Of a DNA stretch of 64,000 nucleotides, positions 43,815 to 52,139 are shown piece by piece. The stretch is from Tabrizicola aquatica. Its GTDB lineage: Bacteria > Pseudomonadota > Alphaproteobacteria > Rhodobacterales > Rhodobacteraceae. The stretch covers positions 310,001-374,000 of the forward strand of contig NZ_PJON01000003.1 of the NCBI RefSeq assembly GCF_002900975.1, read 5' to 3'. The notes under the pieces were generated by a model. The model saw nothing but the letters and a program-made list of their open reading frames with translations, was not told where the DNA came from and did no database searches. How positions within the stretch are numbered: position 1 is the stretch's first letter; the number at the start of each line of letters is the position of its first letter. The position numbers and the translations under genes were made by a program.

Positions 43815-43822
43815 CGGTTGGA

Positions 43823-45004
43823 TCAGTTCGTGGCGGCGGGCATGGCGCAGCCGTTCACGGGGTCCGCCTCGGCCGGAAGGGTGGCAAGGACCTTCTGGGT
43901 CAGGCCATCAGGACCGGCGACGGTCTCGTAGACGTGGATCGGCTGCACCACGTTGTTGGTGGCCGGATCCATCTTCAGATCGCCGCGCGGGCCGGTGAAG
44001 GCGACTTTCGGCAGGGCCGTCGCCAGTGTTGCACGGTCTGTGGCCCCGGCCTTGACCGCCTCGACCAACGCGCGGGCGCTGTCATAGCCCTGGACCGCAT
44101 ATTCCGACGGTATGCGGCCGGTCTTGGCCTTGAACGCCGCGACAAAGGCCGCGTTTTCGGGGTTATCCAGCGTCGGCACATAGTGGAGCGCGGTGATGAC
44201 GCCTTCGGCTGCCGGACCCTGCGCCTCGACATAGAGGGCCGACGTCAGGAAGCCCGACCCATAAAGCGGCATCTCGGCCTTCATGCCGAAGCTGTCGTAT
44301 TGCTTGACGAAGGAGATCGCCTCGCCGCCCGCGAAGAAGACATAGACCGCGTCGGCACCGCTGGCCTTGGCGTTGGCAAGGAAGGGGCCAAAGTCCTGCG
44401 TCTTCTGGAAGGCGGGCCATTCCTGGCCCACCACCTCACCGCCTGCAGCGGTGAAGGCGGTGGTGAAGGCGTCGATCATCTGGCGACCGGCGGCATAGTC
44501 CGGGGCGATGGTGAAGACCTTCTTCACGCCCTGGTCGACCATCCACTGGCCCATCGGCCGGTTGACCTGCTGGTTGGAGAAGGAGATGCGGGTGATGTAG
44601 GGGCTGCATGCCTCGCCCGTCGCTTCATCATTGCCGGCATTCGCCACGATCAGCGGAACCCCGGCGCCATCGACGGTGTCGCGGATCGCGCCAAGGACGC
44701 CGGAGGAGACGACGCCGACCATCACGTCAACCTCATCCTGCAGGATCAGCTTCTTGGTCTTGGCCAGACCCACTGGCGGCTTGACCTCGGTATCCTCGCG
44801 GACGATCTCGAAGGTGACACCGCTGTCCGTGCCATAGGTCTCAAGCCCCAGGGCGAAGGCGTCGTCAATGTCCTGGCCAAGCGCCGCGTAGACGCCGGAA
44901 TAGGGCAGCAGGATGCCGACCTTGATGTCCTCGGCTTGGGCGGCCGTAAGCATGGCCGTGCTGGTGACGAGCCCGGCAAGGGCCGCCTTGATGGTCGATT
45001 TCAT
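43823..45004 (-). CDS. periplasmic substrate-binding protein of the Liv-type importer
   Basis: A 393-residue periplasmic protein with a signal peptide (MKSTIKAALAGLVTSTAMLT, AQAED cleavage region). A type I periplasmic binding fold follows (IKVGILLPYSGVYAALGQDI, DVDVMVGVVSSGVLGAIRDT, VYVFFAGGEAISFVKQYDSF). Proteins of this subgroup often bind aromatic carboxylates rather than amino acids. It stands 50 bases after benD and before livH, so uptake of benzoate or a related acid is a fair inference. Confidence 0.9.
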   Translation of the reverse strand: MKSTIKAALAGLVTSTAMLTAAQAEDIKVGILLPYSGVYAALGQDIDDAFALGLETYGTDSGVTFEIVREDTEVKPPVGLAKTKKLILQDEVDVMVGVVSSGVLGAIRDTVDGAGVPLIVANAGNDEATGEACSPYITRISFSNQQVNRPMGQWMVDQGVKKVFTIAPDYAAGRQMIDAFTTAFTAAGGEVVGQEWPAFQKTQDFGPFLANAKASGADAVYVFFAGGEAISFVKQYDSFGMKAEMPLYGSGFLTSALYVEAQGPAAEGVITALHYVPTLDNPENAAFVAAFKAKTGRIPSEYAVQGYDSARALVEAVKAGATDRATLATALPKVAFTGPRGDLKMDPATNNVVQPIHVYETVAGPDGLTQKVLATLPAEADPVNGCAMPAATN

Positions 45005-45054
45005 GGTCTCTCTCCCTTTGCGGCGCCTCTCCCTGGCGCCAGTTGTGATGGGCG

Positions 45055-45828
45055 TCAGCCCAGGTCGCCCCCGCCCACCGGGATCGTGACCCCGGTCAGG
45101 TATGAGGCATCGTCGGATGCCAGGAACAGGATCACGCCTGCCTGTTCATCCAGGGTTCCGTAACGTTTCATCAGGCTGGACTGGACCGTCTGGTCGACGA
45201 TCTCTTGGTACCAGACCTTCTCTTGCGCCGATTGCGGGGCAGTGTTGCGCGGCACGGAGCGGGGCGGGGCCTCGGTCCCGCCGGGGGCGGTGGCGACGAC
45301 GCGTATGCCGCGGTCGGCGACCTCCCATGCGAGGCTTGCGGTGATCGCGTTCACTCCGCCCTTGGCCGCCGCATAGGGCACGCGGTTCAGGCTGCGGGTG
45401 GCGATGGAGCTGACGTTGACGATCACACCCTTCCCCGCCGCCAGCATGTGCGGCAGCACGGCGTGGCAGGAGTAGAGGGTGGGGAACAGCGAGCGCCGCA
45501 CCTCGGCGTCGATCTGGTCGGGCTCATAATGCTCGAACGGTTTGGCCCAGATCGTGCCGCCGACGTTGTGGACAGAGACATCGATGCGGCCGAAGGTTTC
45601 CACCACGCCCGCCATCGCCGCAAAGGCTCCGGCATGGGTTTCCAGATCGGCGCTGAAGTAGGCCGCCTTGCCGCCCGCCGCCGTGATGGAGTCCGCCACC
45701 TCGGCCCCGATGGGGGAGCGATCGATCACCGCGACCGACGCGCCTTCCAGTGCGGCCCGTTCGGCGACGCGGCGGCCGATGCCCTGCGCGGCCCCGGTGA
45801 TCGCAAAGACCTTGCCCTTGAAGCGCAT
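45055..45828 (-). CDS. benD: benzoate cis-diol dehydrogenase BenD
   Basis: A 257-residue short-chain dehydrogenase that oxidises 1,6-dihydroxycyclohexa-2,4-diene-1-carboxylate to catechol and CO2 with NAD+. The nucleotide motif is TGAAQGIG, the NVSSIA strand carries the catalytic Ser, and the YxxxK motif is YAAAKGG. VGGTIWAKPFEHYEPDQIDA is characteristic of BenD/XylL. ATG 45828 overlaps the benC stop by one base (a GTG one codon earlier also exists). The order benA-B-C-D is canonical. Confidence 0.95.
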   Translation of the reverse strand: MRFKGKVFAITGAAQGIGRRVAERAALEGASVAVIDRSPIGAEVADSITAAGGKAAYFSADLETHAGAFAAMAGVVETFGRIDVSVHNVGGTIWAKPFEHYEPDQIDAEVRRSLFPTLYSCHAVLPHMLAAGKGVIVNVSSIATRSLNRVPYAAAKGGVNAITASLAWEVADRGIRVVATAPGGTEAPPRSVPRNTAPQSAQEKVWYQEIVDQTVQSSLMKRYGTLDEQAGVILFLASDDASYLTGVTIPVGGGDLG

Positions 45829-46841
45829 CACGCGGCCGCCTTCGTCTCGGACGGGTTGAACTTTTCAAACAGGAACGAGGTGGGCGTGACTCCCAGCGCC
45901 TGCATGTGGGCGCGGACCGCTTCCACCATCGGCGGCGGGCCGCAGAGGTAGACATCGGCCCCGCCGTCCCACAGGTCGGCGGCGGTGAGGTGGTTGGTGG
46001 CGTAGCCCTTCAGCGGGTGGTCAGCCTCGGGGTCGGCGACGATGGTGGTGAGGGTCAGCGACGGGATCAGCGCAGCCAGGGATTGCAGGCGATCCATCTC
46101 CACCAGGTCGGCGAGTTTGGTGACGGCGTAGACCAGGCGGATCGGCTGGTCGGTGCCTTGCGTGGCGATCAGTTCCAGCATCGACAGGAAGGGCGCAAGG
46201 CCGGTGCCGCCAGCAAGGAAGACCTGGGGCCGGGTCACGGGACGCAGGTAGAACGCCCCCATCGGGCCGGTCAGTGCCAGTGCGTCCCCGGCGTTCGCGC
46301 GGGAAAGGTAGCCCGACATCAGCCCGCCCGGAATGTTGCGGATCAGGAACGACGCCTCGTCCGCCTGGGGATGGCTGGAGAAAGAATAGGCGCGGGTCTG
46401 GTCGGTGCCGGGAACAGCCACGTTGACGTATTGGCCGGGCAGGAAGCCCATTGGGGCCGCGAGCTTCACCCGCAGGCGGTAGGAGGTATCGGACAGCACC
46501 TCGACCCCCGCTACGGCGGCCTGCACCGTCTGCGCTCCGGTCTTGCAGGCAAGGGACGAGGCCGGGATGGCGATCACGCAATCGGACTTTGGCATCATCT
46601 GGCAGGTCAGGACCATGCCCGCCGCGGCCTCATCCTCGGTCATCGCGTCTTCCAGGTAGAAGCCAAGCTCATACTCGCCCCGCTCCGCCTTGCACTTGCA
46701 GGTGCCGCAGACGCCGTCGCGGCAGTCCATCGGCACGTTGATCTTCTGCCGGAAGGCAGCGTCCGAGACTTTCTCATCCGCATCGCAGTCGATGATGCGG
46801 GTGACGCCGTCTTCGAAGTTCAGGGCGATCTTGTAGGTCAT
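45828..46841 (-). CDS. benC: benzoate 1,2-dioxygenase reductase BenC
   Basis: A 337-residue electron-transfer flavoprotein. It has an N-terminal plant-type [2Fe-2S] ferredoxin domain (Cys40, Cys45, Cys48, Cys80: CRDGVCGTCKC and LTCQMM). An FAD domain (RAYSFSSHP) and an NAD domain (GGTGLAPFLSMLE, YLCGPPPMVE) follow. It passes electrons from NADH to the BenAB oxygenase. GGAGAGGAGGAG precedes the ATG. It lies 76 bases after benB. Confidence 0.96.
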   Translation of the reverse strand: MTYKIALNFEDGVTRIIDCDADEKVSDAAFRQKINVPMDCRDGVCGTCKCKAERGEYELGFYLEDAMTEDEAAAGMVLTCQMMPKSDCVIAIPASSLACKTGAQTVQAAVAGVEVLSDTSYRLRVKLAAPMGFLPGQYVNVAVPGTDQTRAYSFSSHPQADEASFLIRNIPGGLMSGYLSRANAGDALALTGPMGAFYLRPVTRPQVFLAGGTGLAPFLSMLELIATQGTDQPIRLVYAVTKLADLVEMDRLQSLAALIPSLTLTTIVADPEADHPLKGYATNHLTAADLWDGGADVYLCGPPPMVEAVRAHMQALGVTPTSFLFEKFNPSETKAAA

Positions 46842-46917
46842 GGCTCCTCCTCTCCCCGGCGGGCCTCCTCCTCAGGGGCCGCGCCGGGGTGCCGGTCTGG
46901 GGTCCGGCTTTGCGGTG

Positions 46918-47427
46918 TCAGATGTGGTAGACGTCGATCACATGGTGGATGCGGTCGTTCTTCAGGATCACCTTCTTCGAGGTGATCAGTGGCGCACCCG
47001 AGGCGACATCCACCGTGTAGAACGAGGTGCCCCAATAGGTGTCGGTCGTCCCGTAGCGGTAGTTGTGCGTCATCCAGTTGAAGCGGATGTGGGTCTTGGT
47101 GCCCTCGCGGCCCAGCACCTCGACATTGGTGATGTTGTGCCCGGTGCGGGGTTCCGGCAGCGAGGTGGCTGACGAACGGTCGGTCTTGATGCGGAACACC
47201 CGGTCCTCGATCCCGCCCCGGTTGGGGTAGTAGATCAAGGACATCTCGTTCGCCGGGTCTTCGGTCAGGGTGTCGTAGTCGTCCCAGGCGGGCATCCAGA
47301 ACGGGCAGTCGGGGTGGTAGAACTGGATCCAGTCGTCGAAACGGCGGTCGTCCAGGGCGCGCGCCTCGGCATACAGAAAGGCGCAGAGGGCGTCGTAGGA
47401 AAGCTGGGTATCGGTCACGGCGTTCAT
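46918..47427 (-). CDS. benB: benzoate 1,2-dioxygenase small subunit BenB
   Basis: A 169-residue beta subunit of a ring-hydroxylating dioxygenase with the NTF2-like fold (FLYAEARALDDRRFDDWIQF, YHPDCPFWMPAWDD, end KVILKNDRIHHVIDVYHI). It has no catalytic metal and stabilises the alpha3beta3 oxygenase. MNAVTDTQ at 47427 is the natural start, five bases after the benA stop; the upstream extension lies inside benA. Confidence 0.95.
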   Translation of the reverse strand: MNAVTDTQLSYDALCAFLYAEARALDDRRFDDWIQFYHPDCPFWMPAWDDYDTLTEDPANEMSLIYYPNRGGIEDRVFRIKTDRSSATSLPEPRTGHNITNVEVLGREGTKTHIRFNWMTHNYRYGTTDTYWGTSFYTVDVASGAPLITSKKVILKNDRIHHVIDVYHI

Positions 47428-47432
47428 CCCTC

Positions 47433-48812
47433 TCACTCCGCTGCGATCTGGGTTGCGGTCCGGCGCTCGGCCTCGACGGCGGCGGCCATGCGTTCGGTCC
47501 ATTGCGTGTGCTGGATCACGAAAAGGCCCTCATCCTCGGTCCGCGCACCCGACAGGATCGGCTTCAGGCCGATACGCTGGGCTTCCTCGTCGGCGCCGGT
47601 GATCCATTGCTTGGCCCCACGGGTCAGGTCGTTCCACTGCGCGGTGGGGGCTGCGGCATAACCCATCTGGGTTGCCCGGAATTCCTCCAGATCGTCCGGC
47701 GTCGCCATGCCGGAGGCGTTGAAGAAGTCCTCGTACTGGCGGATGCGGCGGGTGCGGGCTTCCTGGGATTCCCCTTTCGGCGCAATGCAGTAGATCGTGA
47801 CTTCGGTCTGATCGACCGAAATCGGGCGGAACACGCGCAGCTGGCTGGAGAACTGGTCCATCAGGAACAGGTTCGGATAGAGGCAGAGGTTGCGCAGGTA
47901 GCCGATCATCCAGTCGGCCTTCGCCTCACCATACTTCGCCACCAGCTCATCCCGGCGCGGAGCGAGGGGGCGGTTGGTCGGGTCGGCCCATTTGGTCCAG
48001 AGAACCAGGTGGCCGTTGTCGAAGCTGTAGAACCCGCCCTTCTGCTTGTTCCACTTCGAGGCGTCGACCGACTTCACCTCGTCCTTGCCCTCATCCGCGC
48101 GGTGGCTGGTGGTGGCGACGTAGTTCCAGTGGACGGCCGAGACGTGGTAGCCGTCCGCGCCGTTTTCGGCCTGCAGCTTCCAGTTGCCCTGGTAGGTGTA
48201 GGTCGACGACCCGCGCAGCACCTCCAGCCCCTCGTCGGACTGGTCGGCGACCATGTCGATCATCACCTTGGCCTCGCCCAGGTAATCCGACAGCGGCTGC
48301 ACATCGGCGTTCAAGGAGCCGAAGAGGAACCCGCGATAGGATTCGAACCGCGCCACGCGCTTCAGGTCGTGGCTGCCGTCCTTGTTGAACTGGTCAGGGT
48401 AGCCCGCGCCGTCAGGGTCCTTAACTTTCAGCAGCTTGCCGGTGTTGTTGAAGGTCCAGCCGTGGAACGGGCAGGTGAAGGTCGCCTTGTTCTGCCGCTT
48501 GTGGCGGCACAGCATCGCGCCCCGGTGCGAACAGGCGTTGATCAGCGCGTGCAGCGTGCCGGTCTTGTCGCGGGTGATCATGATCGGCTGGCGGCCGATG
48601 TGGGTGGTGAAGGTGTCGTTGACGTTCGGGATCTGGGATTCGTGCGCGAGATAAATCCAGTTGCCTTCCCAGATATGCTTCATCTCAAGCTCGAAGAGCT
48701 CGGGGTCGGTGAACATGTCGCGGCGGGCGCGGAAGATGCCCTCTTCGGGCTTGTCCTGCACGATGCCGTCCAGGCGGCGGGTGATCTCGTCAAGTCCTGC
48801 GTCGGTAAACAT
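47433..48812 (-). CDS. benA: benzoate 1,2-dioxygenase large subunit BenA
   Basis: A 459-residue oxygenase alpha subunit that dihydroxylates benzoate at C1/C2. Rieske ligands are Cys94, His96, Cys114 and His117 (CSHRG, CPFHGW). Mononuclear iron ligands include His223 and His228, with the bridging Asp220 ([11 protein letters not shown]). Length and the C-terminal catalytic domain match BenA/XylX. GAGGAGGAG precedes ATG 48812; an upstream ATG is within that ribosome binding site region. It follows catB after 87 bases in the same operon. Confidence 0.96.
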   Translation of the reverse strand: MFTDAGLDEITRRLDGIVQDKPEEGIFRARRDMFTDPELFELEMKHIWEGNWIYLAHESQIPNVNDTFTTHIGRQPIMITRDKTGTLHALINACSHRGAMLCRHKRQNKATFTCPFHGWTFNNTGKLLKVKDPDGAGYPDQFNKDGSHDLKRVARFESYRGFLFGSLNADVQPLSDYLGEAKVMIDMVADQSDEGLEVLRGSSTYTYQGNWKLQAENGADGYHVSAVHWNYVATTSHRADEGKDEVKSVDASKWNKQKGGFYSFDNGHLVLWTKWADPTNRPLAPRRDELVAKYGEAKADWMIGYLRNLCLYPNLFLMDQFSSQLRVFRPISVDQTEVTIYCIAPKGESQEARTRRIRQYEDFFNASGMATPDDLEEFRATQMGYAAAPTAQWNDLTRGAKQWITGADEEAQRIGLKPILSGARTEDEGLFVIQHTQWTERMAAAVEAERRTATQIAAE

Positions 48813-48899
48813 CCGTTCCTCCTCCTCATGCCCATCGGGCAAAGCTTCTCTGTTCGCCGAACCGGGGTTCGACGTCCTGTCCCTCCTCCCGAGGGGGTA

Positions 48900-50048
48900 T
48901 TATTCGCCCGCGATGGCCTTGACCGAGACCGTCCGGTCACGGCGGTAGAAGTTCACCTTGTCATCGTCGAGGCTGACCCCGATGCCAGGGCCTTGCGGCA
49001 CGGTCACCGAGAAATCCTTGTATTCCAGCGGCGTGGCCAGAATTTCGTCCTTCAGAAGCAGGGGCCCGAACATCTCGGTTCCGAACTGCCAATCGGGGAC
49101 GGTGGCGAAAAGCTGGATCGCGGCGGCAGTGCCAAGGCCGCTTTCCAGCATGGTGCCGCCGTAAAGGTCGATCCCCGCCGCACGGGCGATGGCGATCACG
49201 TCCGAGGCGGGTTTCAGCCCGCCGGACTGGCAGACCTTGACCGCGAACACATCGGCCGAGCGGTTGGCGGCCACCCGCATCGCGTCAGCGGGGCCTTGCA
49301 GCACCTCGTCCGCCATGATGGCGATCTCATACCCGTCGGTCAGCGCCTTGAGGGCTGCCAGCTTGTCACGGGCCACGGGTTGTTCGATCAGGACGCAGCC
49401 GATCTCTTGCAGACCGCGTGCGCCGTAGCGGGCTTCGGTCAGGCTCCACGCCTGGTTCACGTCGACCCGGATCGTGCCCCGGTCGCCCACGGCGGCGGCG
49501 ATGGCGGCGACATGGGCGATGTCCTGTTTCACCGGGCGCTTGCCGATCTTCAGTTTGAAGTCGCGGTGGCGGCGGAGGTCCAGCATCCGCTCGGCCTCGT
49601 CTATGTCGGTCTGGCTGTTGCCGCTGGCCAGGGTCCAGGCCACCGGCAGCCGGTCATGGACGCGCCCGCCGAAAAGTTGCGCCACCGACAGGCCAGCGCG
49701 GCGACCAAGGCCGTCCCACAGCGCACATTCCACGGCGGCACGGGCGATGGGATTGCCCTTTACCGCCTTTTCCATATGCGCGCTGGCGGCGGCGATGGCA
49801 TCCCCGTCCATGCCCACAAGCGCAGGGGCGATATAGGTGTCGATCGCCAGCTTGACGCTTTCCACGCTTTCCGGCCCATAGGACAGCCCGCCGATCGAGG
49901 CGCCTTCGCCCAGCCCCTCGGACCCGTCCGAGAAGCGGACCCGCACCAGAACCACCGACTGCGTCAGCATGGTCGTCATGGACAGCACATGGCCGCGCAC
50001 GGTCGGTACGTCGATGATGATGGCGTCGATACGGTCGATCTTGGTCAC
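48900..50048 (-). CDS. catB: muconate cycloisomerase CatB
   Basis: A 382-residue enolase-superfamily enzyme converting cis,cis-muconate to muconolactone. The catalytic lysines are in FKLKIGKR and VFAVKVCQSGG. The Mg ligands are in IRVDVNQAW, IEQPVA and MADEV. The start is taken as GTG 50048 (VTKIDRIDAIIIDVPTVR), matching family N-termini, with GAAGG about eight bases upstream. An upstream in-frame ATG at 50231 would add 61 low-complexity residues over a probable operator. It heads the catB-benABCD-liv operon. CatC (muconolactone isomerase) is not in the window. Confidence 0.92.
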   Translation of the reverse strand: MTKIDRIDAIIIDVPTVRGHVLSMTTMLTQSVVLVRVRFSDGSEGLGEGASIGGLSYGPESVESVKLAIDTYIAPALVGMDGDAIAAASAHMEKAVKGNPIARAAVECALWDGLGRRAGLSVAQLFGGRVHDRLPVAWTLASGNSQTDIDEAERMLDLRRHRDFKLKIGKRPVKQDIAHVAAIAAAVGDRGTIRVDVNQAWSLTEARYGARGLQEIGCVLIEQPVARDKLAALKALTDGYEIAIMADEVLQGPADAMRVAANRSADVFAVKVCQSGGLKPASDVIAIARAAGIDLYGGTMLESGLGTAAAIQLFATVPDWQFGTEMFGPLLLKDEILATPLEYKDFSVTVPQGPGIGVSLDDDKVNFYRRDRTVSVKAIAGE

Positions 50049-50124
50049 GGCTCTGGCCTTCGGTTCTGGTCCTTCGATGAGCCGAAGATGGCACCGGGCA
50101 GGGCCGGCGGTCCAATACCGAAGC

Positions 50125-50140
50125 GGTCTGGTGCGATACC
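50125..50140. promoter_or_regulatory. imperfect GGTAT-N6-ATACC dyad upstream of catB, site 4
   Basis: GGTCT-GGTGCG-ATACC differs at one of ten positions from the dyad found exactly at three other catabolic promoters. It lies 77 bases before the catB start, the same distance range as the other sites. Confidence 0.45.
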
Positions 50141-50233
50141 CAAAGCCGACGCCGCCGTGCGGGCCCGACGATGCCGGCGCGGTTGTGGCGTCGGTCGGAA
50201 AGGGCTGGTCGTTGTCGGGCATCGGTTTCATGG

Positions 50234-50262
50234 TTGCTGATCAAGATAATCTTACTTAGCAA
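50234..50262. promoter_or_regulatory. 29-base palindrome between catB and the MarR gene
   Basis: Two 14-base arms around a central A match at 11 of 14 positions (TTGCT-N4-AAGAT and ATCTT-N4-AGCAA). It lies 69 bases before the MarR ATG and within the divergent catB/MarR promoter region. Size and placement fit a MarR-family operator serving autoregulation and control of the ben/cat operon. Confidence 0.55.
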
Positions 50263-50330
50263 CTATTGCACACAGATACCATTGCCCGCAAGATGAAGCT
50301 GAGCCGCCGGACCGGCCAGAGGAGTGGGCG

Positions 50331-50825
50331 ATGCCTGACAGCAGTTTTCCGAGCAAGCGATTGACCTACCTGTTGGAAATCATCGCGGACGAGGCGATTG
50401 CCGGGAACGATGCCATCTTCCTGCGTGCCTTGGGCTATTCGATCCGAGAGATGCGCGTACTGCGAATCGTCGATGACATGCCCGGCACGACCTTCGTGGA
50501 GATCTGGGAGAAAAGCGGGCTGGAGCGTAGTCTGACCTCGCGCATTCTGCAGAAGCTGATTGGCGATGGGCTGTTGTTGCGCACCTCTTCCGGGACGGAC
50601 GCGCGCAAGTATCACCTGTCGACCACACCACGGGGCCAGGCGCTTCGGCACCGCGGGCGGGCGCTGTCGGATGCGCTGGAGGCGCTGCTCTTGGACCCGT
50701 TCCCTGCCGCCGACCGCGCGCGGCTGTTCGAGCAGGTCGAAAGATTGGGCCGATGGGTCCGCTCCGACGACTATCGCGCGGCGCTGGAGCGGTTCGATGC
50801 GGGGTTGCCGGCCGAAAGGGATTAG
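50331..50825 (+). CDS. MarR-family transcriptional regulator
   Basis: A 164-residue MarR-type regulator: DAIFLRALGYSIREMRVLRI, recognition helix region ERSLTSRILQKLIGDGLLLR, and wing SSGTDARKYHLSTTPRGQAL. Proteins of this family often sense aromatic acids or their CoA esters and repress neighbouring degradation genes. It is divergent from catB-ben and has a near-palindromic 29-base site in its promoter region. Confidence 0.88.
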   Translation: MPDSSFPSKRLTYLLEIIADEAIAGNDAIFLRALGYSIREMRVLRIVDDMPGTTFVEIWEKSGLERSLTSRILQKLIGDGLLLRTSSGTDARKYHLSTTPRGQALRHRGRALSDALEALLLDPFPAADRARLFEQVERLGRWVRSDDYRAALERFDAGLPAERD

Positions 50826-50849
50826 GCCGGCCCGCAGGCCCTTCGGCAG

Positions 50850-50865
50850 GGTATGGACTGATACC
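50850..50865. promoter_or_regulatory. operator-like dyad GGTAT-N6-ATACC, site 3
   Basis: GGTAT-GGACTG-ATACC lies in the short gap between the MarR stop and the M20 amidohydrolase, 62 bases before the latter's ATG. It is an exact copy of the half-sites and spacing seen twice at 38410-38475. Confidence 0.65.
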
Positions 50866-50927
50866 TTGTTCCGACTGGCCGCTTGGACGGATAGTTGCGA
50901 CAGAAAACTATCTTAGGCCGCAATAAA

Positions 50928-52100
50928 ATGTCGCTTTCCTTCACCGACTGGTCCGATGCGCAACGGGCCGAAAGCCTGCGCTGGTTCGACGAGCTGCATG
51001 CGATGCCCGAAACCGGGTTCGGTGAGGCACGGACCGCGGCCTACATCGCGGCGGAACTGCGCGCCCTGGGACTGGAGGTCATCGAGGGCATCGGCGGCAC
51101 CGGGGTAGTCGGCCTGTTGCGCAAGGGGCCTGCGGGGGCGCCGTTCATCGGCCTGCGCGCCGAACTGGACGCGCTGCCGATGCAGGGGCCGGCGGATGGA
51201 ACCGTCCAGACCCCGGACGGGCCGCGCTATCATGGCTGCGGGCATGACGGGCATATGGCCACGATCCTGACCGCCGCCGCCGCCCTGTCGCGGCATCCGG
51301 GCCTTGCCTGCAACGTGGCCTTCCTCTTTCAACCGGCCGAGGAATTGCTGACCGGCGCGGCCGCGATGCTGAAGGCCGGTCTCCTGGACCGCGTGCCGAT
51401 GTCGGCGATCTATGCGCTGCATAACCTGCCGGGTGTTGCGGCAGGGTCGGTCGCCGTGATGACCGGCGCGGCGATGGGCTCGTCGGACGATATTCGGGTG
51501 ACGGTGCGGGCGAACGGGACCCACGGTTCCGCCCCGCAGACCGGGCAGGACGCCATCCTTGCCGCTGCGCATTTCCTGGGCCTGGGCCAGCAGTTGCTGA
51601 CCCGGCGCACCGATTGCCGCGACAGTGCGGTCCTGTCCTTTGGCCAGATCGCGGGCGGACACGCCTCGAACGTCCTGCCCGACGAGGTGGTCATCGGCGG
51701 CTCGCTTCGCAGCCATTCGGAAGCCGCCCGTGAAGCGGTCCATGCCCTTCTGCAAGACGCGGCCGACAGCACCTGCCAGGCCTTTGGCACCCCGGTCGAG
51801 GTGGCGATCACCCCGCTGGTTCCGGTGCTGGTGAACGATGCGGCTTGCGCCGAGCGGGTGGCCGAGGCGGTGGTCCGCAGCCTGGGCGCCGATCGGCTGA
51901 TCCGCGATGCGCGGCCACTGATGGCGTCCGAGGATTTCAGCCTGTTCCTGCGCCATCTGCCGGGGGCCTTCTTCTTCGTCGGCCAGGACGGCGCTTACTG
52001 CCACCACCCCGACTACCGCTTCGACACCGGGGTGATCCCGGTCGGGGCGGCGGTCCTGGTGGACCTTGTCCTTGCTGCGGGCACGCCCGCGTCCGCCTGA
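50928..52100 (+). CDS. M20 amidohydrolase, hippurate-hydrolase-like
   Basis: A 390-residue M20D-type metallopeptidase. RYHGCGHDGHMATIL holds metal-binding Cys/His residues, FLFQPAEELLTGAAAML the catalytic Glu pair, and ALHNLPG and CHHPDYRFD further metal residues. The lid domain lies at about 180-300. Relatives hydrolyse N-acyl amino acids such as hippurate or N-acetyl and indole-acetyl conjugates. The ATG at 50928 is used; an in-frame ATG 33 bases upstream cannot be excluded. Followed by a TRAP importer and preceded by the shared dyad, it may release benzoate from hippurate, feeding benABCD (inference). Confidence 0.88.
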   Translation: MSLSFTDWSDAQRAESLRWFDELHAMPETGFGEARTAAYIAAELRALGLEVIEGIGGTGVVGLLRKGPAGAPFIGLRAELDALPMQGPADGTVQTPDGPRYHGCGHDGHMATILTAAAALSRHPGLACNVAFLFQPAEELLTGAAAMLKAGLLDRVPMSAIYALHNLPGVAAGSVAVMTGAAMGSSDDIRVTVRANGTHGSAPQTGQDAILAAAHFLGLGQQLLTRRTDCRDSAVLSFGQIAGGHASNVLPDEVVIGGSLRSHSEAAREAVHALLQDAADSTCQAFGTPVEVAITPLVPVLVNDAACAERVAEAVVRSLGADRLIRDARPLMASEDFSLFLRHLPGAFFFVGQDGAYCHHPDYRFDTGVIPVGAAVLVDLVLAAGTPASA

Positions 52101-52139
52101 CCAACTGTCACCTATCACCATTCCAGGGAGGAAATCGTG

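Noticed and set aside
42866-45163. 765-codon open frame antisense to the Liv genes
   Set aside because: The opposite strand encodes livM, livH and the binding protein with clear motifs. The antisense product is rich in Arg, Asp, Gly and His, the usual shadow of GC-rich codons.
47502-50240. 912-codon open frame antisense to benA and catB
   Set aside because: It is a shadow of two well-supported enzyme genes and has no recognisable domain.
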